64,000 bases of DNA from Roseovarius confluentis (GCF_002917925.1 NZ_PPFE01000001.1:806001-870000), one strand, 5' to 3'. Positions 46,877 to 56,448 are shown, counted from the stretch's first letter. Made by a program: numbers and translations. The notes: a model not told the origin generated them from the sequence alone.

Positions 46877-47962
46877 ATGAAAACCATCAAAGCCGCCGTG
46901 TGCCACGAATTCGGCACCCCCCTCGTGGTCGAGGACGTGCGCCTGCGCGCCCCCGAACAGAACGAAGTCGAGGTCGCGCTGGAAACCGTGGCGATCTGCC
47001 ATTCCGACATTTCCTATGCCGACGGCGCATGGGGCGGGTCGCTTCCGGCGGTCTATGGCCACGAGGCCGCAGGCCGCATCTCGGCCTTGGGCGACGGCGT
47101 GACCGGCCTTGCCGTGGGCGACCCGGTGGTTGTCACGCTCATCCGCGCCTGCGGCCAATGCCCCAGCTGCGGCGCGGGCCGGCCCACGGGCTGCGAAACG
47201 CCCTTCGATGGCGATCACGGCGCGCTGTCGACAGCGGATGGCGGCAAGTTGCACCAGGCCATGGCCTGCGGCGCCTTTGCCACCGACGTGGTCGTGCACC
47301 ACTCCCAGGTCGTGAAGATCCCCGAAGGCATGGCGATGGACGCGGCCTCGCTTCTGGCCTGCGGCGTCGTCACCGGCGTCGGCGCGGTGGTCAACGCGGC
47401 CCAGCTTCGGGCCGGACAGGACGTGGTGGTGATCGGCGCGGGCGGCGTCGGCCTCAATGCCATCCAGGGCGCGCGCATCGCCGGCGCCCGCCGCATCGTC
47501 GCCGTCGACATGACCGAGGACAAACTGGCCGACGCGAAAGCCTTCGGCGCCACCGACGGCGTGCTGGCCTCCCAGGACAAACCATGGCGCGCCGCCAAGG
47601 CGGCGATGGGCCGTGGCGCCGACGCCGTACTGGTCACCGTGGGCGCCGCCCGCGCCTATGACGAGGCGCCCCGCTACATCGCGGGCGGCGGAAAGGTCAT
47701 CATGGTCGGCATGCCTGCCACGGGGGCCCAATCGACTTACGAGGCCGCCAACTTCGCCGCCGCCGGGCAGAGCATGGTCGGCTCGAAAATGGGTGACGTG
47801 GTGATCCGCCGCGACATCCCCTGGATGATCGACCTCTACGGCCAGGGCCGGCTGAAACTGGACGAACTCATCTCCAACCGCTGGACCCTCGACCAGATCA
47901 ACGACGCCATCGCGGACACCAAGACCGGCAATGCCCGGCGCAACGTCATCATGCTGCGATAG
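46877..47962 (+). CDS. Zinc-dependent alcohol dehydrogenase
   Basis: 361-residue medium-chain alcohol dehydrogenase. Catalytic zinc ligands are in AICHSDISYADG and GHEAAGRI; structural-zinc cysteines are in RACGQCPSCGAGRPTGCE; the NAD-binding motif is GAGGVGLNAIQGARIAGA. It resembles glutathione-independent class III-like aryl/alkyl alcohol dehydrogenases. ATG 46877 follows GGGAGGG. Confidence 0.9.
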   Translation: MKTIKAAVCHEFGTPLVVEDVRLRAPEQNEVEVALETVAICHSDISYADGAWGGSLPAVYGHEAAGRISALGDGVTGLAVGDPVVVTLIRACGQCPSCGAGRPTGCETPFDGDHGALSTADGGKLHQAMACGAFATDVVVHHSQVVKIPEGMAMDAASLLACGVVTGVGAVVNAAQLRAGQDVVVIGAGGVGLNAIQGARIAGARRIVAVDMTEDKLADAKAFGATDGVLASQDKPWRAAKAAMGRGADAVLVTVGAARAYDEAPRYIAGGGKVIMVGMPATGAQSTYEAANFAAAGQSMVGSKMGDVVIRRDIPWMIDLYGQGRLKLDELISNRWTLDQINDAIADTKTGNARRNVIMLR

Positions 47963-48183
47963 GCCGCCACCGGGCGCGGCATTTTCCGGCGACCGTCATA
48001 CGGTCTGTTAAAAAATGAGTCCGCCCGACGCGCACCGTCGCGACACCACCCGGATACCGACGCGATACCGACACGGATTTCGGCTTTTCGACGCCGTTAA
48101 CCCTTTGCCCGAATCGTACCGATTTCCGGCTTGCCCCGTCGCGCCTCTCGGGCCACCGTGACACCGACAGCAGGGAGACCTTC

Positions 48184-49416
48184 ATGAAACTCAAGGACCT
48201 CGACATCCTCGTCACTTCGCCCCCCGCGCCGGGTTGGGGCGGGCAGTACTGGATCCTGGTGAAACTGACCACGGATAACGGTATCATCGGCTGGGGCGAA
48301 TGCTATGCCAGCAGCGTCGGCCCCGACGCCATGACCGCCGTCATCACCGACGTATTCACGCGGCACATGCAAGGCCAAAGCCCTGAAAACGTTGAATTCA
48401 TGTTCCGCCGCGCCTATTCCTCGGGCTTCACCCAGCGCCCCGACCTGACCGTCATGGGTGCCTTTTCCGGGCTGGAAATCGCCTGCTGGGACATCCTCGG
48501 CAAGGCCCGCGAACGGCCGGTCTGGGCCCTGCTTGGCGGGCGGATGAACGACCGCATCCGCGCCTATACCTATCTCTACCCCCTGCCCGATCACGACATC
48601 ACCCCGTTCTGGACCTCGCCCGACATGGCCGCCGAGTCGGCGCTCGACCTGCTAAGCCGCGGATATACCGCGGTAAAATTCGACCCCGCCGGCCCCTACA
48701 CCATGCGCGGCGGTCACATGCCCGCCGGCACCGACATCTCGCTCTCGGCCGCCTTCTGCAAGGCCATCCGCGAGGCCGTGGGCGACCGCGCCGACCTTCT
48801 CTTCGGCACGCATGGCCAGTTCACCACGGCGGGCGCCATCCGCCTTGCCAAGGCGATCGAGCCCTATGATCCGCTCTGGTACGAGGAGCCGGTTCCCCCT
48901 GATAACGTTGGGGAAATGGCGAAAGTGGCCGCGGCCACGTCGATCCCCGTCGCAACCGGCGAGCGCCTGACCACCAAGGCCGAATTCGCGCCTGTCCTGC
49001 GCTCCGGCGCGGCGTCGATCCTGCAACCGGCGCTCGGTCGCGCGGGCGGGATCTGGGAGGTCAAGAAGATCGCCGCCATGGCCGAAGTCTACAACGCGCA
49101 AATGGCCCCGCATCTGTATGCCGGGCCGGTGGAATGGGCGGCGAACATCCATCTCACGGCCTCGATCCCCAATATCCTCATGGCCGAAACCATCGAAACG
49201 GAGTTCCATAACCGCTTGATCAAGAATACAATTCAGATCGAGGACGGCTTCATCATCCCGCCCGAAACCCCCGGGCTGGGGATCGATGTGGACGAGGATC
49301 TCGCCCGCGCGCATCCCTTCACAGGCGACGGTCTGCACCTGCAAATGCAGGACGCGCCCTGCGATTACGTGAATGGCAATTCCTTCGCCGGGGGGGCTCC
49401 GATCAAGGCCGAGTGA
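48184..49416 (+). CDS. Enolase-superfamily (mandelate racemase/muconate lactonizing) enzyme
   Basis: 410 residues with an N-terminal capping domain and a TIM barrel. Probable catalytic residues: Lys165 (VKFDPAG), His210 (GTHGQF), Glu234/Glu235 (WYEEPVPP), Glu260 (GERL) and His310 (APHLYAGP). Two residues before His210 there is Gly208, where galactonate/mannonate-type dehydratases have a metal-binding Asp. The whole pattern fits a roseobacter sugar-acid dehydratase or cycloisomerase of the galactarate/anhydrogalactonate type; the exact substrate is unknown. Confidence 0.85.
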   Translation: MKLKDLDILVTSPPAPGWGGQYWILVKLTTDNGIIGWGECYASSVGPDAMTAVITDVFTRHMQGQSPENVEFMFRRAYSSGFTQRPDLTVMGAFSGLEIACWDILGKARERPVWALLGGRMNDRIRAYTYLYPLPDHDITPFWTSPDMAAESALDLLSRGYTAVKFDPAGPYTMRGGHMPAGTDISLSAAFCKAIREAVGDRADLLFGTHGQFTTAGAIRLAKAIEPYDPLWYEEPVPPDNVGEMAKVAAATSIPVATGERLTTKAEFAPVLRSGAASILQPALGRAGGIWEVKKIAAMAEVYNAQMAPHLYAGPVEWAANIHLTASIPNILMAETIETEFHNRLIKNTIQIEDGFIIPPETPGLGIDVDEDLARAHPFTGDGLHLQMQDAPCDYVNGNSFAGGAPIKAE

Positions 49417-49495
49417 GAACCCGTCGCGGCGCTTTAAGACAAGCTTAACCGCTTCATGGTCTGATCGTGCTGGACATCCTTTGTGGGACCAAAAC

Positions 49496-50788
49496 TCAGC
49501 AGCCGCCGGACTGCACCAGGCCGTAGCCATAGTGCGAGTCCCGCCCACCGGGACCCAAATCCTTCGCCGTGCTGCGCAGGTACGCCCGTGCGCCGTTCAG
49601 CGACAGCCCCCCGCGCGACGCCCGCCGCGCCAGGATCGCGGTCACCACGGGCGCCGCAAAGGACGTGCCCGAGCGATAGCTGCCGCCGTTGCCCCAGGCC
49701 ACGTAAAGGTCCACGCCGGGAGCCGCGAACTCGATATGCTTGCCGTAATTGGCCCGGCCATAGAGCCGCCCGCCCGCATCCACCGCCGTCACCGCGATGG
49801 TGCTGGGCGAGGCCGCAGGATAGACCGGCGCACCGGATCTGTCATTGCCCGCGGCGGCCACGATCACCACGCCCTTGTTCTGCGCCAGCCCCAGCAACTT
49901 GGCGAACACCTGGTTGCTGGCCCCGGCAAAGGACATGTTGACCAGCCGCACCCCACTGCCCACCACCCAGTCGAGCCCGGCCGCCACGGCCTCCAACCGG
50001 CCGCCGTCACTGCTTTTTTCCAGCCCGAACGCCTCGGCGGCATAGACCTGCACACCCGGCGCCAGGCCGGCCAGCGGCCCGGCCCCGCTGGAGCCCGCGA
50101 TCAGGCCCGAAACGGCGGTGCCATGGCTGGCCCCGGTGCGGCGCGCGCCCTCGCGCAGAAAGCTCTGGCGCACGATCCGCACCCCGCCAAAGGCCGGATG
50201 GCCCGCATTGACCGCACCGTCGATCACGCCCACGCGGATGCTACGCCCCACGCGGCAGCTCTGACCCGGCGCGTCGCCCACCATCAGCGCGTGGTAAACG
50301 CGCGGACCGGCAGAGCGGAAATAGATCTTGTGCAGGTCCAGCACCGCCGACGGCGTGCGGCCGGCCAACAGCGCCCGCCCCTGTGCCAGGGTCAAGGTGC
50401 GCGGGAAGGAAAAGAAATACATCTGCTGACCGAATTGCGGCAAGGGGCGTTCGCGCAACAACGTGGCGCCAGAGGTGACCAAGGCCTGCACCGCGCCCGC
50501 GGCCTGCGCCCGGTTGACCAGCAACACGTATTCCGGCGAGCCGTCGGCGGTCGCAACCTCGTCGCCTGCCGCCCGGCGCAGCCCACCGCTCGGTTTTTTA
50601 CGCGGGTTGTTGCCTGCGTCCCCGCCCCGTCCGCCGGCGCCCTGCTGGACCTCGACGAGACCGGGAAGACCGCAGGTCCCGGCGCAGCCGGGCGCGGCCA
50701 CGGCCACCGCCGCTCGCGCCTCCTGCGGTATCGTTGCCAGCGTCAGGCACAGCGTTGCAAAGGCAAGAAAGAAGCGGAAAAAAGTCAT
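49496..50788 (-). CDS. Exported S8 (subtilisin-family) serine protease
   Basis: 430-residue protease. Signal peptide RFFLAFATLCLTLATIP with cleavage near ARA at about 26. A propeptide-like part follows (about 85-160). The catalytic triad is Asp190 (VGVIDGAVN), His222 (SHGTAVSG) and Ser376 (YRSGTSFAAP), with Asn315 in AAAGNDR as oxyanion residue. Several Cys near 35-40 and at the C-terminal end (GGC) suggest disulfides. It is the last gene of a sigma/anti-sigma/protease unit; its ATG is one base after the anti-sigma stop. Confidence 0.9.
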   Translation of the reverse strand: MTFFRFFLAFATLCLTLATIPQEARAAVAVAAPGCAGTCGLPGLVEVQQGAGGRGGDAGNNPRKKPSGGLRRAAGDEVATADGSPEYVLLVNRAQAAGAVQALVTSGATLLRERPLPQFGQQMYFFSFPRTLTLAQGRALLAGRTPSAVLDLHKIYFRSAGPRVYHALMVGDAPGQSCRVGRSIRVGVIDGAVNAGHPAFGGVRIVRQSFLREGARRTGASHGTAVSGLIAGSSGAGPLAGLAPGVQVYAAEAFGLEKSSDGGRLEAVAAGLDWVVGSGVRLVNMSFAGASNQVFAKLLGLAQNKGVVIVAAAGNDRSGAPVYPAASPSTIAVTAVDAGGRLYGRANYGKHIEFAAPGVDLYVAWGNGGSYRSGTSFAAPVVTAILARRASRGGLSLNGARAYLRSTAKDLGPGGRDSHYGYGLVQSGGC

Positions 50789-50789
50789 G

Positions 50790-51416
50790 TCATTCAGCGC
50801 TTTCAACAATATCGTCGCGCGCCATCAATGCCGTCACAGCCTCGGCGCGCGCCGCGTCGTCAGGGGCGACCAGCGTGTAAAGCCCGATCGCCGACGGACC
50901 GTCCACGATTACCAGCCCCTGCTCCAGCAGAAGCGCCCGGATCTCCGCCTCCGCGGCATCCTCGGCAAAGGCCACACGGATCGTGAACTCCGCGCTTGCA
51001 GCCGGGCTTTCACCACCGGCCAGTTCAAAATCAGTTCCACCATCATACCCGATATACGCGGTTTGCGCCACAACCAGGCCGAACAAGACAACCGCCGCGA
51101 TCTTCCAGAAGCTGCCGGGCGCTGTCGGCAGGTTCGCCGCCTCCGGCAGACCGGCCTGCGGCACGACCGGGCTGGCGGCCTCGGCGTCGATCTCACGCAT
51201 CAGCCGGGCCAGGCCCATTTCACCGGGCGAGGACACCTCCTCGGCCTGCATCTCACGGCGCATGGCCTTCAGCGCCTCCAGCTGTCCGGCCAGCTGCGGA
51301 TCGGCGGCCACGGCGGCCGCGACGGCAGCGCGCTCCTCGCCGTCCAACGTGTCATTCGCCAGAAAGACCAGCAGCGCCTCGATCTCGTCGCGCGAAAGTT
51401 CAGGGGTATCGCTCAT
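50790..51416 (-). CDS. Membrane-anchored anti-sigma factor
   Basis: 208-residue single-pass protein. Cytoplasmic residues 1-80 (LSRDEIEALLVFLANDTLDGEE) resemble zinc-less anti-sigma domains; a membrane helix lies at about 104-122; the periplasmic part (143-208) looks like an inhibitor-I9/propeptide-type fold (EFTIRVAF, then IVDGPSAIGLYTLVAPDD, then ALMARDDIVESAE). It overlaps the sigma gene by four bases. The fold assignment of the tail is my own pattern judgement. Confidence 0.8.
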   Translation of the reverse strand: MSDTPELSRDEIEALLVFLANDTLDGEERAAVAAAVAADPQLAGQLEALKAMRREMQAEEVSSPGEMGLARLMREIDAEAASPVVPQAGLPEAANLPTAPGSFWKIAAVVLFGLVVAQTAYIGYDGGTDFELAGGESPAASAEFTIRVAFAEDAAEAEIRALLLEQGLVIVDGPSAIGLYTLVAPDDAARAEAVTALMARDDIVESAE

Positions 51417-51967
51417 GACCGGACCTCCTTCATGCGCGCCGACAGGCAATGCAGCAGCAGCTTCTTGGCGTGGAAAACCCGCGTCTTGATCGTGCCCTCG
51501 GGCACCTCGGCCACGGTGGCGATCTCGCCATAGGTCATGTCCTGGTAGAACGCCAGTTCCACCGCCGCGCGGTGCTGCGGCTTCAATTGGTCCATGCAAT
51601 AGCGCAGATGCTCCGCCTCCTGCGCCGAGGCAAGGCAGGTCGCCGCATCGGGGCTGTCATCGACGCGCTCGTCGATCTCGTCGGTCAGGTCGACCCGTTT
51701 GTGTTTGCGAAAATGATCCATCGTTTTCCTGTAGGCTATGCCGAATACCCATGTTTTCACCGTCGACCTTCCCTCGAAGCGCCCTGCCGAGCGCCAGATG
51801 TCCATGAAGACGTCATGCTGTATGTCGGCCGCCTCGTGCGGATCGTTCATTTTCGAGACGATGAACCGGAAAACCGGCTTTTCCAGTTCCTTGTAGAAGG
51901 CGGCAAAGGCGGTCCGGTCGCCGTCGGCCATTCGCCTCAGAAGATCTGCCAGGTCCTTGTTCTGCAT
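51413..51967 (-). CDS. ECF-type RNA polymerase sigma factor
   Basis: 184-residue group 4 sigma factor. Region 2 contains FYKELEKPVFRFIVSKM and ADIQHDVFMDIWRSAGRF with TVKTWVFGIAYRKTMDHFRK; region 4 has QHRAAVELAFYQDMTYGEIATV and EGTIKTRVFHAKKLL. ATG 51967. It heads a three-gene unit with its anti-sigma and the S8 protease, so its regulon probably includes this operon. Confidence 0.92.
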   Translation of the reverse strand: MQNKDLADLLRRMADGDRTAFAAFYKELEKPVFRFIVSKMNDPHEAADIQHDVFMDIWRSAGRFEGRSTVKTWVFGIAYRKTMDHFRKHKRVDLTDEIDERVDDSPDAATCLASAQEAEHLRYCMDQLKPQHRAAVELAFYQDMTYGEIATVAEVPEGTIKTRVFHAKKLLLHCLSARMKEVRS

Positions 51968-52104
51968 GCTGCACCGTCGCTTGCCCCTGCGCGCCGTCGC
52001 AGGCGCCACCCGCCACAGGATGCAATGGGATCGCCCACACGGTCAAAGCCTAACATGCGAATTGTGCTCGACCGGCGTTCTCGATGCCCGGCCAACGGGC
52101 GCGA

Positions 52105-53034
52105 TCAGGGCAGTTGACCCAGCCACAGCCAGACCGTGAGGATCGACAGCGCGGTCGCCACCAGCACGGTCGTCGCCGCAACGCGCATCACGCGGCCATA
52201 CATGCTCGCGAAAATATAGACGTTGATCCCCGGCGCCATCGCCGCTGTCAGAACCGCAGACCGCGTCGCGTCCACAGACAGGTCAAAGGCCAGCCCCACG
52301 ACCCGTGTAACCAACGGGTGCACCACGAGCGAGATCAGGCACAGGTAGAGAACCAGCCGCAAGTCGCCTTCGGGGCGATAGCTCGCCAGCACCCCGCCGA
52401 CTCCGAACAGCGCAGCCGGAAGCGCCGCGCGGACCAGAAGGTCCAGCGCGTCGTCCACCGTGCCCGGCAACGGCAGTCCACTGAGATTCACGGCAAAGCC
52501 CAGAAGAATGCCCAGGATCAGCGTATTGGAAAACATCGCCTTCAACACGCGCATCACGAGGCCCGAGCCCGCCAGCCCCTTGGCGCGGACAATCTCCATC
52601 GCCGTGATCCCGATGCCATAACAAATGGGCGAATGCAGCGCGATAATGGCATAGTTGGCCTCCAGCGCGTCCGGCCCGTAGGCGCGTTCGGTCAGAGGCA
52701 GCCCCAGCAGAAGCGAGTTGGAAAAGAGGCCGCAAAAGCCGATGGCCACGCAGTCCTCCCAAGGGCGCCCGAACAGGAACCGCCCGCCCAGCATGCCCAG
52801 TCCAAAGCCCGACACGGCCCCCGCATAGAAGCTCAGCAGCACACGCCATTCGAAGTATTGACCAAGGTCCAGCCGCGAGATGGCCACGAACAGCAGGCAG
52901 GGAACCGCGAAGCTCTGGACAAAGGTCATCAGCCCGTCAACGCCGCTCTGGCTGAACCATCCGCGCCAGACCGACACGTAGCCGAAGCCGATAATAATGA
53001 AGACCGGCAGGATAATGTCCAGCAGAGCCTGCAC
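52105..53034 (-). CDS. AEC (auxin efflux carrier) family transporter
   Basis: 309-residue membrane protein with about ten helices in two halves, each with an unwound crossover (VQSFAVPCLLFVAIS and AALPAALFGVGGVLAS). Bacterial AEC proteins move dicarboxylates such as malate or malonate. GTG 53034 is five bases upstream of the stop of the preceding hydrolase gene, so it probably is the last gene of that unit. Confidence 0.85.
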   Translation of the reverse strand: MQALLDIILPVFIIIGFGYVSVWRGWFSQSGVDGLMTFVQSFAVPCLLFVAISRLDLGQYFEWRVLLSFYAGAVSGFGLGMLGGRFLFGRPWEDCVAIGFCGLFSNSLLLGLPLTERAYGPDALEANYAIIALHSPICYGIGITAMEIVRAKGLAGSGLVMRVLKAMFSNTLILGILLGFAVNLSGLPLPGTVDDALDLLVRAALPAALFGVGGVLASYRPEGDLRLVLYLCLISLVVHPLVTRVVGLAFDLSVDATRSAVLTAAMAPGINVYIFASMYGRVMRVAATTVLVATALSILTVWLWLGQLP

Positions 53035-53038
53035 CGGG

Positions 53039-53836
53039 CTAGTCCTTGTAGGTGATCACCATGCCGTCATAGGCCGGGGTGATATGGTCGGGGGTTTCGT
53101 CGACAAGGGTCTGGTAATCCATGTCGATATGCATGTTGGTCAGCACGCCGCGGCGTGGGGCGGCACGCTCGATCCATTCCAGCGACTGCTCCAGATGGGA
53201 ATGCGTCGGGTGCGGCGTGCGGCGCAGCGCGTCGAGGATCCAGCAATCCAGGTGTTCCAGAACCTTCCAGCTATCCTCGGGAATCTCTGCCACATCCGGC
53301 AGATACGCCAAATCGCCCACCCGGAACCCAAGCGCCTCGATCGAGCCATGATTAACTTCGAACGGCCGCAGGGTGATGGCCCCGCCCTGCCCCTCGATCA
53401 CCACGTCACCCTTGATCGTGTGCATGTCGAGAATCGGCGGATAGGGACTGTCCTCGGGCTGGGTAAAGGCGTAGCCGAACCGCGCATAAAGCGCATTCTG
53501 CGTGTCGCCATCGGCCCAGACCGGCAGGCGCTGGCGCATGTTGAAGACGATCATGCGCAGATCGTCCAGCCCGTGCACGTGGTCGGCGTGGCTGTGAGTG
53601 TAGACGACCGCATCGAGCGTGCCGACACCTGCGTCCAGAAGCTGCGCGCGCAGGTCGGGCGAAGTGTCGATCAGCACGCGTGTCGTGCCGGCCTCGCCTT
53701 CCCGTTCGATCAGCATCGAACAGCGGCGGCGATAATTCCTTGGGTTCTCAGGGTCGCAATCGCCCCAATGACCGCCCAACCGCGGCACGCCGCCCGACGA
53801 TCCGCAGCCAAGGATGGTGAACCGTGTTTCCCCCAT
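53039..53836 (-). CDS. MBL-fold phosphodiesterase, PhnP-like
   Basis: 265-residue metallo-beta-lactamase-fold hydrolase. The metal motif YTHSHADHVHGLDDL, GCGSSGGVPRLGG near the start and the later THPTHSHLEQS segment match PhnP/cyclic phosphodiesterases, but there are no C-P lyase genes nearby. ATG 53836 shares a base with the tatD stop (TGATG), a coupling seen in many alphaproteobacteria. Confidence 0.85.
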   Translation of the reverse strand: MGETRFTILGCGSSGGVPRLGGHWGDCDPENPRNYRRRCSMLIEREGEAGTTRVLIDTSPDLRAQLLDAGVGTLDAVVYTHSHADHVHGLDDLRMIVFNMRQRLPVWADGDTQNALYARFGYAFTQPEDSPYPPILDMHTIKGDVVIEGQGGAITLRPFEVNHGSIEALGFRVGDLAYLPDVAEIPEDSWKVLEHLDCWILDALRRTPHPTHSHLEQSLEWIERAAPRRGVLTNMHIDMDYQTLVDETPDHITPAYDGMVITYKD

Positions 53837-54642
53837 CAGGCAGCGGCTTTCCACTGGGCGGCTTTCCAGAACAGCCGGTCGAAATTGGCCTGCGTCTGCG
53901 CCGCAAAGTCTGGCCAGTCCATGCCAAACACCTCCGCCCCCACCTTGGCCGTGTGAACCGTGTAAGCCGGCTCATTGCGCTTGCCCCGATAGGGTGGCGG
54001 CGCGAGGTACGGCGCGTCGGTTTCCACCAGGATCCGGTCCACAGGGGCCGTGGCAAAGATATCCCGCAGTTCCTGGCTTTTGGGAAAGGCCGAAATCCCC
54101 GACATCGACAGGTAGAACCCCAAATCAAGCGCCGTATTGCCCAGCGCTGCACCTGACGAAAAGCAATGCATCACGCAGCTGTATGCGCCGGCCTTGTGCT
54201 CTTCTGCCAGGATCCGCGCCATGTCCTCGTCGGCATCCCGCGCATGGATGATCAGCGGCAGGCCGGTCTGGCGCGCCGCCTCGATATGCAGGCGCAGGCT
54301 TTCCTGTTGCGCATCGGCGCTCTCGGCGGTGTAGTGGTAGTCCAACCCGGTCTCGCCAATGCCGACGAACTTGGGATGCTTGGCCAAATTCACCAGTTCG
54401 TCCACACCCGCCATAGGCTCGTCCGCCACGCTCATCGGGTGCGTCCCGGCGGCATAGAACACCTCGTCATGCGCCTCGGCAATCGCCCGCACCTGAGGCT
54501 CCAGCCTCAACTTGGTGCAGATGCTGACCATCCGCGTCACGCCGGCCTCGACCGCGCGAGCGACCACGTCGCCGCGTTCTTCGTCGAAGGTCTCGAAATC
54601 AAGATGGCAATGGCTGTCGGTAATCTGGACTTGGTCGGTCAT
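53836..54642 (-). CDS. tatD: TatD-family metal-dependent deoxyribonuclease
   Basis: 268-residue TIM-barrel hydrolase of the TatD family, linked to DNA repair and turnover. Metal ligands: DSHCHLDF, GETGLDYHY, HARDADEDM, MHCFSSG and ETDAPYLAPPP. ATG 54642 has AAGG. It sits in the tmk-holB-tatD cluster common in alphaproteobacteria. Confidence 0.94.
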   Translation of the reverse strand: MTDQVQITDSHCHLDFETFDEERGDVVARAVEAGVTRMVSICTKLRLEPQVRAIAEAHDEVFYAAGTHPMSVADEPMAGVDELVNLAKHPKFVGIGETGLDYHYTAESADAQQESLRLHIEAARQTGLPLIIHARDADEDMARILAEEHKAGAYSCVMHCFSSGAALGNTALDLGFYLSMSGISAFPKSQELRDIFATAPVDRILVETDAPYLAPPPYRGKRNEPAYTVHTAKVGAEVFGMDWPDFAAQTQANFDRLFWKAAQWKAAA

Positions 54643-54664
54643 GGGGCCTTGGAATTGACGGTGT

Positions 54665-55825
54665 TCAGAGGGATGTAGCGGTCTGCTGCAACTTGAACAC
54701 CGTATCAAGCACCAGCGCGGCAGGGTCAAGGTTGACCGCCCGCCCGTGACGCGCCCGCGCACCCACCTCTTGCGCGCAGTCAGCCCAGGCCCGCGCCTGC
54801 ACCGGACTGCCCGCCAGCTTGCCGATGACCTCTGCCTCGCCCGCGACGGCCTCGGGTGGCAGGATCCCGGTGGCCCCTGCCCGTGCGACGCGGGCCAGGA
54901 ACATGTCCACCAGCGTCAATAGCAGATCCAGCTTTTGCTCCGCTCCGCGCTGTGCCGCCGCTTCGGCCAGCTTTATCGCACGGGGACGGTCCAGCATCGG
55001 CAAGCTGGCGGCAAGTCCGACGATCTCGGCATAGATCTTCAGGCCGTCAAGATTGTAGAGCCGCACCGCCTCTCCCGCTGAACCGCCCGACAATTCCGCC
55101 AGCCCCGGCGCCTGGCCACCGGGGTCGACCCCCGCCTGGTCCAGCGCGGCGATCACATTGTCGGGGCTCAGCCGCTCCAGCCGCAATTCGCGGCAACGCG
55201 AGCGGATTGTCGGCAACAGCCGCGCGGGCTGATGCGCCACGAGCAGCAATGTGGTGCGCACCGGCGGTTCTTCCAGCATCTTCAAAAGCGCGTTCGCTGC
55301 CGAAGTGTTCATCTCATCGGCGGCGTCGATGATCACCACACGCCGCCCGCCATCCACGGCGCTCAGGTTGACGAAGTCCGCCAGCTCGCGCACCTCGTCC
55401 ACCCGGATCTCGCGCGAGAACTTGCCGTCTTCGAAATTCTTCTGCCGGTCGCTGTCGGTGGTCCCCTGGCCGCCACGCCGCACGAGGTGCAGCCCCGGCT
55501 CGGACCCTGCCAGTACACGCCGCGTGACCGGGTGATCCTCGGCAATCTCGAGGCTGTCGGGCGCGGGCAGTGCATCGCCGAACAACCCGCCGCCATCGGC
55601 GTCAGGGTCGGGCGTCGCCAGCAGGAACCGCGCGATCCGCCACGCCAGCGTCGCCTTGCCCACGCCGCGGGGGCCGTGAATCAGCCAGCCGTGATGCAGC
55701 CGACCCGCGTTGAACGCCTGCAAAAACGCCCCCTGCGCAGCGTCCTGCCCGAAAAGGCGGGCAGTCTCGCGCGGGTGCGGCGCGCCTTCGACGCGGTCGG
55801 GAAGCGGAATGTCACGGTCCATCAT
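54665..55825 (-). CDS. holB: DNA polymerase III subunit delta'
   Basis: Clamp-loader subunit (386 residues). The AAA+ domain has a P-loop-like GPRGVGKATLAW and the SRC motif (TIRSRCRELRLERL); VVIIDAADEMNTSAANALLKMLEEPP is Walker B/sensor-region sequence. Two adjacent ATGs (55825 and 55822) overlap the end of tmk; either may be used. Confidence 0.95.
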   Translation of the reverse strand: MMDRDIPLPDRVEGAPHPRETARLFGQDAAQGAFLQAFNAGRLHHGWLIHGPRGVGKATLAWRIARFLLATPDPDADGGGLFGDALPAPDSLEIAEDHPVTRRVLAGSEPGLHLVRRGGQGTTDSDRQKNFEDGKFSREIRVDEVRELADFVNLSAVDGGRRVVIIDAADEMNTSAANALLKMLEEPPVRTTLLLVAHQPARLLPTIRSRCRELRLERLSPDNVIAALDQAGVDPGGQAPGLAELSGGSAGEAVRLYNLDGLKIYAEIVGLAASLPMLDRPRAIKLAEAAAQRGAEQKLDLLLTLVDMFLARVARAGATGILPPEAVAGEAEVIGKLAGSPVQARAWADCAQEVGARARHGRAVNLDPAALVLDTVFKLQQTATSL

Positions 55826-56448
55826 GTCAGGCGCGGTTCTACCGCAGCCCGCACATCCGCCGCAATCGCTTCGATCCCGCGATTGCCGTCGATCACCACG
55901 AACCGGTCAATGAATTCCTCGGCAAGGTCCAGGAATCCCTGCCGCATCTGCGCTTGCAGGCTGGCGCCGAAGCTCTCGAACCGCTCCTCGCTGCCGCCGC
56001 GCGACAGGGCACGTTCCAGCCCGGTGCCCGGGTCCATGTCTATCAGGATCGTCAGGTCCGGCTCGCGCCCGATCATCAGGTCGTGCAACGCGTCGACCTT
56101 GTGGCGCAAATCCCCGCGGCTCAGCCCTTGGTACATGCGCGTGCTATCGGCGAAACGGTCGCAGATCACCACGTTCCCGGCCGCCAGCGCAGGCTCGATC
56201 AGCCGTTCCAGATGATCCCGCCGAGCGGCGGTGAACAGCAGCAATTCGGTCTCCGCCGACCAGCGGTCGGCATCGCCTTCCAGCACCAGCTTGCGGATTT
56301 CCTCGGCGCCTTCGCTGCCGCCCGGCTCGCGTGTCAGAATGACCTCGCGCCCCGTGCCTTGCAAATGCTCGGCCAGCAGACGGGCCTGCGTGGACTTGCC
56401 CGACCCGTCGATGCCTTCAAAAGTGACGAAACGGCCCTGACCGCTCAA
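55822..56448 (-). CDS. tmk: Thymidylate kinase
   Basis: Phosphorylates dTMP to dTDP (208 residues). P-loop EGIDGSGKSTQA, the DRY/DRF-like VVICDRFADSTRMYQG and the LID-region segment are present. The start is TTG 56448, within the TTGA overlap with the end of the upstream carboxypeptidase gene; GAGGG lies six bases upstream and no ATG is near. Confidence 0.94.
   Translation of the reverse strand: MSGQGRFVTFEGIDGSGKSTQARLLAEHLQGTGREVILTREPGGSEGAEEIRKLVLEGDADRWSAETELLLFTAARRDHLERLIEPALAAGNVVICDRFADSTRMYQGLSRGDLRHKVDALHDLMIGREPDLTILIDMDPGTGLERALSRGGSEERFESFGASLQAQMRQGFLDLAEEFIDRFVVIDGNRGIEAIAADVRAAVEPRLT

Noticed and set aside
48050..48075. Short direct repeats (ATACCGAC) before the enolase-superfamily gene
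   Set aside because: Only two imperfect copies; could be chance or a minor operator, and not a CRISPR array.
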